From assembly GCA_016841645.1 (NCBI GenBank), contig JAENYS010000006.1, positions 92,702-156,701 of the forward strand: DNA of 64,000 bases, given 5' to 3'. The DNA is from Desulfoscipio geothermicus (GTDB lineage: Bacteria; Bacillota; Desulfotomaculia; Desulfotomaculales; Desulfallaceae). Below are positions 29,771-38,993 of this stretch, piece by piece (position 1 is the first letter of the stretch; the number at the start of each line of letters is the position of its first letter). The notes below the pieces were generated by a model. The model had not been told where the DNA came from. It saw nothing but the letters and a program-made list of their open reading frames with translations, and did not search any database. A program made the translations under genes and the position numbers.

Positions 29771-30925
29771 ATTAATCGCAAGGTCTATTACGTACTAATT
29801 AGTCTACTGGTTATTTCGCTTGCTCTGTCAGGCTGCGGCGGTCAGGATGAGCAAAACACCGGCCAGGAGGAGACGGCCATTTCTGTTCAGACGGCGGCAG
29901 TGGAAAAAGGAACACTTGCTGACACCATCGTGGTTACCGGCAAGCTGGAAGCCCTGGCGGCATCGGATGTTGTGCCCGGCGGTCAGGGGGGTAAGGTGTA
30001 CTCCGTTAACGTGGAGTTGGGGGACAAGGTGAGCAAGGGACAAACCCTGATAACTCTGGAAAACACGGCCCTGGCGGCAGTGGTGCGGCAGGCGGAGCAG
30101 GGCGTGGCCCAGGCTGAATCTGCCCTTGAGTTGGCCAAGATTACCTTTGAACAGGCCAGTGCCAATTATGAGCGTGGCCGGGAGCTTTATAAATCCGGGG
30201 CCATCCCCCTGGGGGGGCAAACAGGTTTTGAAACCGCCTATCAAATACCGTATAAGCAAGCAAAGATAGATTTCGAAAGAGTTAAACCGGCAACCCTGGC
30301 TAATGCCCGGGCAGTGCTGGATTCGGCACAGGAACAGTACAACAATGCTTTTATTAAATCACCTATCAGCGGCGTTGTTACCGCTGTAAATGTCAACCCC
30401 GGCGAATTGGCCAGTTCCGGATCATCTTCGCCGGTCGTATCGGTTGTCAACCTGGACAAAGTGGTGGTAAAGGCCACTGTTACTGAAAGCCAGATTAACA
30501 AAATCAAGTCCGGTCAGGAAGTGCCGGTGTTCATATGCGCGGTTTCAGAGAAACCATTCACCGGAATAATTGCTAACATAGCTTTGGCTGCTGATCCGAC
30601 CAGCAAAGCTTATCCCATCAAGGTGCAGATAAATAATTTCCAGCATACCCTAAAGCCCGGTATGTTTGCCGAGGTGCAAATAAAGGGTGACCGGCTGGAA
30701 ACATTGCTGGTGCACAGGGAAGCTGTTGGGAAAACAGGCGATAAGGATACTGTTTGGGTTATTAACAAGGATAAAGCAACATCCCGGGAGGTTACCGTTG
30801 GTACCAGTGATAGTAAAAAAATTCAAATCCTTAAGGGACTCAAAGAAGGAGAACAAGTTGTTGTTTCCGGCCAGAACTTGCTTCAGGAAAATGCTAAAGT
30901 GGAAATAAAGAGCCAGGTGAAGTAA
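29771..30925 (+). CDS. RND efflux periplasmic-adaptor-type lipoprotein (HlyD/AcrA family), ATT start
   Basis: Membrane-fusion subunit of an RND pump. Reading from ATT at 29771 gives M-N-R-K, a hydrophobic run and the lipobox LSGC, a textbook lipoprotein signal. AGGGGAG ends about seven bases before the ATT, and no ATG, GTG or TTG lies between the upstream in-frame stop and the lipobox. The first conventional start (GTG 29900) would remove the signal peptide. Then come a lipoyl half (GGKVYSVNVELGDKVSKGQT), a helical hairpin (about 105-180), the second lipoyl half (FIKSPISGVVTAVNVNPGE) and beta-barrel domains. 384 residues, normal for AcrA-like proteins. Four bases before the RND gene. Confidence 0.86.
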   Translation: MNRKVYYVLISLLVISLALSGCGGQDEQNTGQEETAISVQTAAVEKGTLADTIVVTGKLEALAASDVVPGGQGGKVYSVNVELGDKVSKGQTLITLENTALAAVVRQAEQGVAQAESALELAKITFEQASANYERGRELYKSGAIPLGGQTGFETAYQIPYKQAKIDFERVKPATLANARAVLDSAQEQYNNAFIKSPISGVVTAVNVNPGELASSGSSSPVVSVVNLDKVVVKATVTESQINKIKSGQEVPVFICAVSEKPFTGIIANIALAADPTSKAYPIKVQINNFQHTLKPGMFAEVQIKGDRLETLLVHREAVGKTGDKDTVWVINKDKATSREVTVGTSDSKKIQILKGLKEGEQVVVSGQNLLQENAKVEIKSQVK

Positions 30926-30929
30926 GCTT

Positions 30930-33900
30930 ATGAAAATTACTGATATTTCTATTAAGCGTCCGATGCTGGTTACAGTTGTTATTATCATTGTGCTTTTGCT
31001 GGGCGGGGTATCCCTGTCCCGCTTAAATATTGACCTTTTCCCCGAAATGGAATTGCCCGTGGCAGTGGTAGTGACCAATTACTCGGGGGTGGGTCCGGAA
31101 GAAATTGAACAGCAAATTACCAAACCCATCGAATCAGTACTTAGTTCAGTAAACAATTTGGATACCATTTCTTCAACAAGTAGTATGGGAAGTTCCACTG
31201 TAATGGTTATGTTAGACTGGGGTTCGGATATGGATTTTGCTTCGCTGGATATCCGGGAGAAAATCGATATCATACGCGACGTACTGCCGGATGAAGCAGA
31301 TACACCGGTCATTTACAAAGCAGATTTGAACATGATGCCCATTGTGCAGGTGGCGGCATATAGTGCAGATCCCATGCAGCTTAAACAGGAAATGGATGAT
31401 ATAATCCTGCCTCGGCTGGAACGCGCAAGCGGTGTGGCCAGTGTTTGGTATGTGGGAGGTTGGGAAAGAGAAATTCAAGTGCGGGTTAATCCATCCAAGC
31501 TAAATGGTTATGGACTGAGCTTAAATTCTCTTACTGCTGCACTGGGCAGTGAGAATGTGAATTATTCCGCCGGTACTGTTCGAGAAGGCCGGGATGATTT
31601 CTTATTACGGGTTACCGGTGAATTTGAAAACCTTGATCAAGTGCGCCGGGTAGTGGTAGGTAACTTCGGGGGTTCTCCTGTATACTTGGAGGATGTTGCC
31701 GAAGTTGTAGATGGGCAAAAAAAAGTTGACCAGATCAACCGGGTTAATGGCCAGCCGGGCCTGACGCTAATGATCAACAAACAAAGTGGCGCCAATACGG
31801 TGGCAGCGGCCCGTGAGGTTAAAGCGGAATTGGAAAAGCTTCAGCAAGAAGTGCCTTCCGTCAGTTTTGATATCATCATGGATCAGTCGGAATATATTGA
31901 GCAATCGATTAATAATCTAATAAGGTCTGCGGTGGAAGGCGGCATACTTGCCGTATTTATTATCCTGATTTTTTTACGTAATTTCCGCAGTACTATGATT
32001 ATATCAACATCTATACCTATCGCCATTATAGGAGCTTTTGTACTATTATATTTTGATAATATGACCATTAATATGGTTACCCTGGGTGGTTTGGCGCTTG
32101 GTATAGGCTTAATCGTGGACGATTCCATTGTGGTATTGGAAAATATCTACCGTTATAGAGGAGAAGGCTTTGACAGGGTTGCTGCGGCCCAGGAGGCCAC
32201 AAATGAGGTGGGTCCGGCTGTCATTGCCTCATCTTTGACGCTGGTATCGGTGTTTTTGCCCATTGTTTTTGTGGAAGGCCTGGCCGCCCAACTTTTTAAA
32301 CCGATGGCACTGAGCATTAGCTTCTGCATATTGGCTTCGCTGGCGGTATCCATTACTTTGGTCCCTTTGCTGGCCTCTCGCTGGTTAAAAGTGAATAAAA
32401 CTGGCGATGTGCAATCAGTCAAACAAGAAAGACTCCGAGGGTGGCAGCGAATTTATAGTACATCCGAGCGATTGTTTAATAAGTTGGACATGCTTTACCG
32501 GCGGCTTTTGCATACGGCACTAAAACGGCGTAAACTGACGTTGCTGTTGGTGACGGTGATATTTGTGCTGACATTGTGTGCCATACCCTTGTTGGGGATG
32601 GAATTTATGCCTAGTTCCGACCAAGGTTACGTTGGTATTTCCGTGGAAATGCCTAAGGGAACCGCTTTGAACGAAACCGACCGGGTAGTCACAGATATTG
32701 AGCGTATTCTTGAGACTATGCCAGGTATTCAAAGTGTTTCAAGCAGTGTTGGCAGTAGCGGATCAATGCTTGGTGGAGGGAACGCAGACCAAGCATCCAT
32801 TACCTTGAAGATGATGCCATTTTCCCAAAGGGATATTTCGTCTGAAGAACTGGCCGGCCAGTTAAGCATCAAACTACAAAATATACCGGGAGCCGACATA
32901 AAAGTCACGGCGGTAGAATCAGGCATGGGTGGTGAATCTGCGCCGGTAGAAATTAAGATTAGTGGTGATGATCTGGATATCCTGGCTCAATTGGGCGATC
33001 AGGTGGCCGCTATAGTACGGGAGGTGCCCGGCACTCGCGAGGTGACTAGCAGCTTGGAAGAGGGGCGCCCCGAGATGCATGTGGTGGTGAATAGGGATCG
33101 GGCCAGCATGTACGGTTTGGGCTTAGCAGAGGTCGCTTCAACAGTGCGCACGGCCATTGATGGCACTGTGGCCACTCGTTACCGGGTAGACGGTGATGAA
33201 GTGGATATTAGGGTGCAATTGTCCGGCAGCGCGGATGAGTTTACCCCCAATGAGCTATCCGGTTTGTATATAACTTCGTCAACCGGTGCCCTTATCCCGT
33301 TGAACCAGGTGGCGGAACTCAAGCAGGAGCAGGGGCCTAATTCAATAAGCCGTAATAATCAGGCTCGTATTGTTACCATCACTTCACAGCTGGCGGGGCG
33401 AGACTTGGGCAGCGTGATACGGGATATTCAAAAAGGTATGTCTACTATGAATCTGCCTTCCGGATACCTTGTTGAATTTGGTGGACAGCAGGAGCAGATG
33501 GCTGATTCCTTTGGTTCCCTGGGATTAGCCTTGGTGCTGGCTATAATTCTAGTGTATTTGGTCATGGTGGCGCAGTTTGAATCTTTGCTATATCCCTTCG
33601 TAATTATGTTTTCCGTGCCGGTTACTCTGACCGGTGTTGTGTTCGCTTTATTAATTACCGGCCGGTCTTTCAGTGTGGTGGCCTTTATAGGTATGATCAT
33701 GCTGGTAGGAATTGTAGTTAAAAATGCCATTGTGCTGGTGGATTATATTAATATTCTCAGACGTCGCGGCTTGGGGCGGAATGAGGCTATATTGCAGGCC
33801 GGTCCCACACGTTTGAGGCCGATTCTAATGACGGCTTTAACCACTGTTATGGCCATGTTCCCAATGGCCCTGGGTATCGGCGAGGGGGCAGAATCACAGG

Positions 33901-34055
33901 CACCGCTGGCTACAGTGGTGGTGGGGGGATTGCTATTTTCCACACTAATTACCCTTGTGCTGGTTCCGGTGGGGTATACAATAATGGACGATTTAAGTAA
34001 TAAAGTTAGCACAAAAATATTTAGAAAAAATAAGAATGCACAAGAAACAGCATAA
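30930..34055 (+). CDS. RND-family efflux transporter (AcrB/MexB-like)
   Basis: Inner-membrane proton-driven multidrug or lipid exporter of 1041 residues with the duplicated 12-helix RND layout. TM1 (MLVTVVIIIVLLLGGVSLS) is followed by a first large external loop. The TM4 proton-relay motif GLIVDDSIVVLEN carries the paired Asp. TM7 starts the second half, and TM10 has GIVVKNAIVLVDYIN with the conserved Lys. Typical hydrophobe/amphiphile exporter features. Co-transcribed with its adaptor; the outer component could be the TolC-like protein 4 kb upstream. Confidence 0.95.
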   Translation: MKITDISIKRPMLVTVVIIIVLLLGGVSLSRLNIDLFPEMELPVAVVVTNYSGVGPEEIEQQITKPIESVLSSVNNLDTISSTSSMGSSTVMVMLDWGSDMDFASLDIREKIDIIRDVLPDEADTPVIYKADLNMMPIVQVAAYSADPMQLKQEMDDIILPRLERASGVASVWYVGGWEREIQVRVNPSKLNGYGLSLNSLTAALGSENVNYSAGTVREGRDDFLLRVTGEFENLDQVRRVVVGNFGGSPVYLEDVAEVVDGQKKVDQINRVNGQPGLTLMINKQSGANTVAAAREVKAELEKLQQEVPSVSFDIIMDQSEYIEQSINNLIRSAVEGGILAVFIILIFLRNFRSTMIISTSIPIAIIGAFVLLYFDNMTINMVTLGGLALGIGLIVDDSIVVLENIYRYRGEGFDRVAAAQEATNEVGPAVIASSLTLVSVFLPIVFVEGLAAQLFKPMALSISFCILASLAVSITLVPLLASRWLKVNKTGDVQSVKQERLRGWQRIYSTSERLFNKLDMLYRRLLHTALKRRKLTLLLVTVIFVLTLCAIPLLGMEFMPSSDQGYVGISVEMPKGTALNETDRVVTDIERILETMPGIQSVSSSVGSSGSMLGGGNADQASITLKMMPFSQRDISSEELAGQLSIKLQNIPGADIKVTAVESGMGGESAPVEIKISGDDLDILAQLGDQVAAIVREVPGTREVTSSLEEGRPEMHVVVNRDRASMYGLGLAEVASTVRTAIDGTVATRYRVDGDEVDIRVQLSGSADEFTPNELSGLYITSSTGALIPLNQVAELKQEQGPNSISRNNQARIVTITSQLAGRDLGSVIRDIQKGMSTMNLPSGYLVEFGGQQEQMADSFGSLGLALVLAIILVYLVMVAQFESLLYPFVIMFSVPVTLTGVVFALLITGRSFSVVAFIGMIMLVGIVVKNAIVLVDYINILRRRGLGRNEAILQAGPTRLRPILMTALTTVMAMFPMALGIGEGAESQAPLATVVVGGLLFSTLITLVLVPVGYTIMDDLSNKVSTKIFRKNKNAQETA

Positions 34056-34081
34056 GGCACGAAGGAGAGTGCACATGGCTT

Positions 34082-34738
34082 ATGAAAAATAAGAAAGCCA
34101 TTATTGCGGTGCTGGCTTTGATGATCATTGCCCTGGTAGGGATAACGGTATATTACTGGTATAATAACATTCATTTTGTTTCCACCGAGGATGCCAAAGT
34201 GGATGGGGATATCTATAAGGCGAGCCCGCAAATAACTGGGGAAATTCTTGAGGTCAAGGTGGCGGAGGGTGATAGTGTGAAAGCCGGCCAGATTATTGCC
34301 AGGCTTGACGATACAGCCCTGCCACTTGGTGGCAACACCGACCTGACCATGGTGCGTTCGCCCGTAAGTGGACAGGTAATTAAAAAATTGGCACATGCCG
34401 GTGAAATTGGGGCGGCCGGCCAGGCCGTAGCTATGATAGTCAGGCCCGATATGCTGTACATCACAGCTAATTTAGAAGAAACTGACATAGAAAAAGTCAA
34501 GTTCGGGCAACTGGTGGATATTAAGCTGGATAGTTTTCCTGATAAGCAATATACCGGCCGGGTGGACTTTATCGGCGAGGCTACCCTGTCCACCTTTTCA
34601 TTGCTGTCCCAGGCGAACTCCGGGGGAAGTTTTACCAAGGTGGTGCAGCGTATTCCGGTGCGTATCAAATTTGAAGATATTGATCAATCACAATTATTTT
34701 TCGGCACTAATGCTGAGGTGAAAATCCATGTCCGCTGA
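34082..34738 (+). CDS. Short HlyD/EmrA-like membrane fusion protein lacking the helical hairpin
   Basis: A 218-residue single-pass protein: N-terminal membrane helix (IIAVLALMIIALVGITVYYW), then the EmrA-like TEDAKVDGDIYKASPQITGE and first lipoyl half. After ARLDDTALPLG it passes almost directly into the second half, MVRSPVSGQVIKKL. The 100-150-residue alpha-hairpin that links the halves in EmrA is absent. The beta-barrel part is retained. GAAGGAG is 14 bases upstream; a nearer ATG encodes only five codons. It overlaps the MFS gene by 11 bases and surely works with it. Confidence 0.85.
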   Translation: MKNKKAIIAVLALMIIALVGITVYYWYNNIHFVSTEDAKVDGDIYKASPQITGEILEVKVAEGDSVKAGQIIARLDDTALPLGGNTDLTMVRSPVSGQVIKKLAHAGEIGAAGQAVAMIVRPDMLYITANLEETDIEKVKFGQLVDIKLDSFPDKQYTGRVDFIGEATLSTFSLLSQANSGGSFTKVVQRIPVRIKFEDIDQSQLFFGTNAEVKIHVR

Positions 34739-36362
34739 TAAGCCCGTTATGTCTGTTGCTGGTGTAACGCGTCCGGGGATGCCGGGCGCGGGTCCACCAG
34801 ACCGAACCGCAGATGGCCGGATACCTTGGGCCTCGATGTTTATCTTAATTGCGGGCGGCTTTATGGCTATATTGGACAGCAGTATAGTTAACGTGGCCCT
34901 GCCCAAGTTAATGTCAATATTCGGAGTGGGGGCGGAAAGCATCCAGTGGGTAATGACCGCTTATCTGCTAGTTTCCGGAGTGGTTATTCCGGTAACGGGC
35001 TATTTGGGGGACCGCTTTGGCTACAAGCGGTTATATATATACACACTGGTAGCATTTACCATTGGTTCCGGCCTGTGCGCCATTGCCTGGAGCAACAGCT
35101 CACTAGTGGCTTTCCGGGTCTTACAAGCCATTGGCGGGGGCATGATGATACCGGTCAGCATGGCCATGATTTTTCGCATGGTGCCCATGCAAAAAATGGG
35201 CATGGCTCTGGGAGTATGGGGTATTACAGCCATGCTGGCCCCGGCCATTGGTCCCACTGCAGGTGGTTACATAGTGGATAATTTTTCATGGCATATGATA
35301 TTTACCATTAATATACCCATTGGTATCGTGGTAGCCGTCATGGCCGGGCTGATCCTAAAAGAGACCGATATCCTCCGCGATTTAAAATTTGATGTCCCCG
35401 GTTTTTTACTCAGCGGTTTGGGTTGCTTCGCTCTGCTATTGGCACTGAGCGAGGGGCAGGATAAGGGTTGGACCTCGCAGTACATAGTTACCTTGTTTAT
35501 GAGCGCTTTTTTTATGCTGGTCCTATTTGTACTCTGGGAGTTGCAGACACCCCAGCCGATGCTTGATATTCGGCTGCTGCGCAATCCCGTATTTGCCGCC
35601 AGCCAGGCAACCACAGCCATACTGACTATGGGTCTGTTTGCAGCTATCTTTCTAATACCTATATTTGCGCAAAACCTGATGGGGCTCACTCCTATGCAAA
35701 CCGGGTTGCTGCTGATGCCCATGGCGCTGATGAGCGGCATCATGATGCCCATTAGTGGACGTTTGTACGATAAAATAGGCGCTTTGCCATTATGTATTAT
35801 CGGTATGATCATATTAATAATAACTACCTACAAGTTGCATGAAATCAACCTGGATACAAGTTACTATTGGCTTCAGAGCTTGCTGGCCCTGCGGGCGGCA
35901 GGGATGGGTCTGATGATGATGCCTGTAGGTACAGCGGGTATGAATACGCTGCCGCCAATTCTTTCCGGCCGGGCTTCGGCACTAAACAACTTGGTACGGC
36001 AAATTTCAGCCTCTATGGGCATAGCCTTCTTAACCTGGGTGATGCTCAAAAGACAAGTATTCCACGAGCAAATGTTGGCCGATAGTGCCAGCCTGACCAA
36101 CCCGTTGGCTCACGATACCATACAGCAGGTCGGCACCCTTTTGGCCGCCTCCGATATCTCGGCCGGGCAGGACGGTTCGGTGGCGCTAATTGCGCTAAAT
36201 GTGCAAAAGCAATCCATGGCGTTGGGCATTGGGGACACTTTTATCGTAAGTACAATAATCATTTCGTTAGCGGTGCCGCTAATTTTTTTGTTAGGTAAGA
36301 AAAGGGTGGAGGCTCAACGGGAAATTGAGATAAAACGGTATGCTAATCGGATTAATTCCTAA
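34728..36362 (+). CDS. DHA2-family (EmrB/QacA) MFS drug:proton antiporter
   Basis: A 544-residue, 14-helix exporter. The MFS motif A is YLGDRFGYKRLYI. Motif C-like sequence WGITAMLAPAIGPTAGGYI lies in helix 5. DSSIVNVALP in helix 1 is characteristic of the DHA2 group. The start overlaps the end of the EmrA-like gene by 11 bases. It exports lipophilic drugs or amphiphiles in homologues; substrate here unknown. Confidence 0.93.
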   Translation: MSADKPVMSVAGVTRPGMPGAGPPDRTADGRIPWASMFILIAGGFMAILDSSIVNVALPKLMSIFGVGAESIQWVMTAYLLVSGVVIPVTGYLGDRFGYKRLYIYTLVAFTIGSGLCAIAWSNSSLVAFRVLQAIGGGMMIPVSMAMIFRMVPMQKMGMALGVWGITAMLAPAIGPTAGGYIVDNFSWHMIFTINIPIGIVVAVMAGLILKETDILRDLKFDVPGFLLSGLGCFALLLALSEGQDKGWTSQYIVTLFMSAFFMLVLFVLWELQTPQPMLDIRLLRNPVFAASQATTAILTMGLFAAIFLIPIFAQNLMGLTPMQTGLLLMPMALMSGIMMPISGRLYDKIGALPLCIIGMIILIITTYKLHEINLDTSYYWLQSLLALRAAGMGLMMMPVGTAGMNTLPPILSGRASALNNLVRQISASMGIAFLTWVMLKRQVFHEQMLADSASLTNPLAHDTIQQVGTLLAASDISAGQDGSVALIALNVQKQSMALGIGDTFIVSTIIISLAVPLIFLLGKKRVEAQREIEIKRYANRINS

Positions 36363-36551
36363 TGTATTTCAATAGTAGTAATTAGTTATTTAAAATAAAT
36401 TTGCAGGAAAGTGTAATATCCTGTAGAAGTGTTAGTATGTTTTTACTTGATGTTCCAGTTCGATTCGAAACTCAAGAGTTTACTCTAAATATACGCCGGA
36501 GAAATGCCATTTCCAGGGGTAATTTAATTTATAACACTGGAGGGCAATGCC

Positions 36552-38942
36552 ATGACTGCCAAAAAGAAAAGAATAGGAAAAGCAACGGTTAACCAAGCTG
36601 TAGCTAAGAATAACCGGGGAGTTGACTGGCTGCACCGGACAGCCTTCTGGGGTTTGGCCCTGCTGCTCTTATTCCCGCCTTACTTTCGGGGACTTTTCTT
36701 TGCTCCGGAGCAGGAAAAAGCGCTTATATTCGCTGCCCTTGTATTTTGGCTGACGTTTCTTTGGAGTTGGCTGCGAAGCGGCCAAAAATTTCTGCGTGGG
36801 CCTTTGGACTACTTTGCCCTTGCCCTGCCGGTAGTTTATATATTATCCTCCTTTGTGGCGGTGAACAAGGGGCTGGCTATAGATGAGGTAATCAAAAACA
36901 TACTGTACTTCCTTGTCTACTGGTCCGCATCGCGTCTTATCCGCAATCAGGAAGATGTACATAAATTGCTGCATGTTATTTATATAAGCGCTATTGGCGT
37001 GGCTTTGGCCGGGTTGGCTACGGCTGCGGGGATTATAAATATTCAGGACGGGTTTAATGTTGCGCAATATGGCGGTTTTATTTCGTCTACTTTTCAGTAT
37101 CATAATGCGCTGGCTACCTATTTGAGCGCAGTTTTCATTATCGGTACATACTTCTGGTATCAGTCCTTCAGTACAACAAATACCGGACAAGTTTTCGGGG
37201 ATCAAGGTTGGTTCGCTAATTTAAAAGTTCCAAATTACCTGTATGCATGTGGTAATCTTTTACTTTTGACAGTATTGCTCGCATCCAAGTCCAGGGCGGG
37301 ATTGTTGGTTTTTGCCCTGGTGTTTGCCGTATACTTGCTTGGCGCGGGAAGCCAAAGGCGCTTTTATATGCTGCTGATGACCGGAGGTCTGAGTGTCGTG
37401 GCATATATTTTAAGCGCTAAATTTATAAGTCTGGTGCAGGAAAGTAGTAATCACGGGCAGGCCTGGCTTTGGATTGCCGGCGGAATTCTGCTGGTGCTTG
37501 CCGCACAATTTCTGTTAAGTGTAATACATAATCTGCTTAATAGTAAATGGGACGACAACCCGAAAAAATACTTGGTTGCCTTTGCTTCCCTGATAGTGAT
37601 GGTTATAGCAGCAGGATTAATATGGATTTCAGGCAAACCCGGGTTTATTGATAAGATAACCAGCTTTGATTTTCTATGGACAGCTTATCACCGTATGTAT
37701 TACATGGAAAGTGCCATGGAGATGATCAAACAGCGTCCTATTCTGGGATGGGGCGGTGGAGGTTGGCAGGAAGCTTACGAAGCCTTTTTAAACTTTCGGT
37801 ACACTACCCGGCAAGCGCACAGTTATTATTTCCAGGTGGGTGTGGAAACGGGTTTTGCCGGAATAGCCATTGTTTTAGGCATTTGGATTTCTTATATTGC
37901 GCTGACATGCGGGATAATCAGAAAATACGTAAATGATATGTTTCGCCGGCAATTGATATGGTTGTTTTTAGCTATATTTTTAATGATTGGCGGTCATGCC
38001 TTAATTGATTTCGACTTGTCGCTGTCGGCCATAACGATAGTCTTATGGTGTGTATTTGGCATGACAAGCGCTCTGGCGACGCCTGTAGAATCCAAATCGC
38101 AATTACGGCAGAATTCTTTAAAATATTTATCACCTATAGTTGCTACTGTATTCATGATCATTATTTTTTGCGTAGCTGGAATTCTGGCACAGGCTAACAG
38201 TCTTGCCGAAACAGGATACAGATTTCTTAGTTCAAATAATGCAGACCAAGGAATTGAGTACATTGGAAAGGCATCTTCCTTTAACCCGTATAATTCCAAT
38301 TATCACATGATTCTATCCAAGGCGTATGCCAATCAAGACAACCCCAAAATAGCTTTAGTAGAAGCCAAAATGGCGGTAAATCAAAGCAAGTATTCATTTA
38401 ATACCAGAAATAATTATATTCAAATCGCTCTGGTTGCCGGAGAGAATAGCCTGGCCGCAAGGGAAAACAAACGAATTTATGGGCTTGCGCCCAACGATAT
38501 AGAGGCTTACGAAGAATATGCCAAAAATTACCTGAACCTGGGCATTAAAGAGCTGCAATCAGGTAACCGGAATGCCGCTAAGGAAGATCTAAATAAGGCT
38601 TTAGATGTTAGCAGTCTGATAAGCCGGCGAGAGAAAATCTTAAGTGATATTGATAAAAGTTTATGGGAGGGGCCATTGTTAATTGAAACTGATAGAATAT
38701 ATCTTGTTAAGGGGCAGGCGGCCTATTGCCTGGGTATGTTTTCCGATTCCCTCGGCTACTTGCAACAAGCCGCTCAAACCCAAAACAGCGATATAAATGG
38801 TCAGGCCCTGTTATGGCAGGCACTAGTCCAGGAAAGGAAAGGCAATCAGTTAGAATCTAATAAGTTGATTGATCAGATAAATACATTAAAACCCCAATTG
38901 GTTCAGAGTTATATGACACTAAAGAATATCCCTGTTTTATAA
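36552..38942 (+). CDS. O-antigen ligase/polymerase-family membrane protein with C-terminal TPR region
   Basis: A 796-residue protein. About 12 membrane helices (about 28-540) match the Wzy/WaaL/PilO-type ligase family; the large loop contains ILGWGGGGWQEAYEAFLNFR, the family's typical G-W-G-x-G segment, and GTTRQAHSYYFQ-like His/Tyr residues. A C-terminal soluble part (about 560-796) has helical TPR-like repeats (SNYHMILSKAYANQ, AAYCLGMFSDSLGYLQQAA). In bacterial S-layer and pilin glycosylation such proteins transfer or polymerise lipid-linked glycans outside the membrane. GGAGGG ribosome site; opens the glycan cluster. Confidence 0.85.
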   Translation: MTAKKKRIGKATVNQAVAKNNRGVDWLHRTAFWGLALLLLFPPYFRGLFFAPEQEKALIFAALVFWLTFLWSWLRSGQKFLRGPLDYFALALPVVYILSSFVAVNKGLAIDEVIKNILYFLVYWSASRLIRNQEDVHKLLHVIYISAIGVALAGLATAAGIINIQDGFNVAQYGGFISSTFQYHNALATYLSAVFIIGTYFWYQSFSTTNTGQVFGDQGWFANLKVPNYLYACGNLLLLTVLLASKSRAGLLVFALVFAVYLLGAGSQRRFYMLLMTGGLSVVAYILSAKFISLVQESSNHGQAWLWIAGGILLVLAAQFLLSVIHNLLNSKWDDNPKKYLVAFASLIVMVIAAGLIWISGKPGFIDKITSFDFLWTAYHRMYYMESAMEMIKQRPILGWGGGGWQEAYEAFLNFRYTTRQAHSYYFQVGVETGFAGIAIVLGIWISYIALTCGIIRKYVNDMFRRQLIWLFLAIFLMIGGHALIDFDLSLSAITIVLWCVFGMTSALATPVESKSQLRQNSLKYLSPIVATVFMIIIFCVAGILAQANSLAETGYRFLSSNNADQGIEYIGKASSFNPYNSNYHMILSKAYANQDNPKIALVEAKMAVNQSKYSFNTRNNYIQIALVAGENSLAARENKRIYGLAPNDIEAYEEYAKNYLNLGIKELQSGNRNAAKEDLNKALDVSSLISRREKILSDIDKSLWEGPLLIETDRIYLVKGQAAYCLGMFSDSLGYLQQAAQTQNSDINGQALLWQALVQERKGNQLESNKLIDQINTLKPQLVQSYMTLKNIPVL

Positions 38943-38993
38943 AGACAGGCAAAGGTATGACGTGGGTTATCGGAGAAAGGGCTTGTGGTATAA

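Noticed and set aside
33743..34396. 217-codon minus-strand frame spanning the end of the RND gene and the EmrA-like gene
   Set aside because: Antisense to two well-supported genes, no recognisable protein features.
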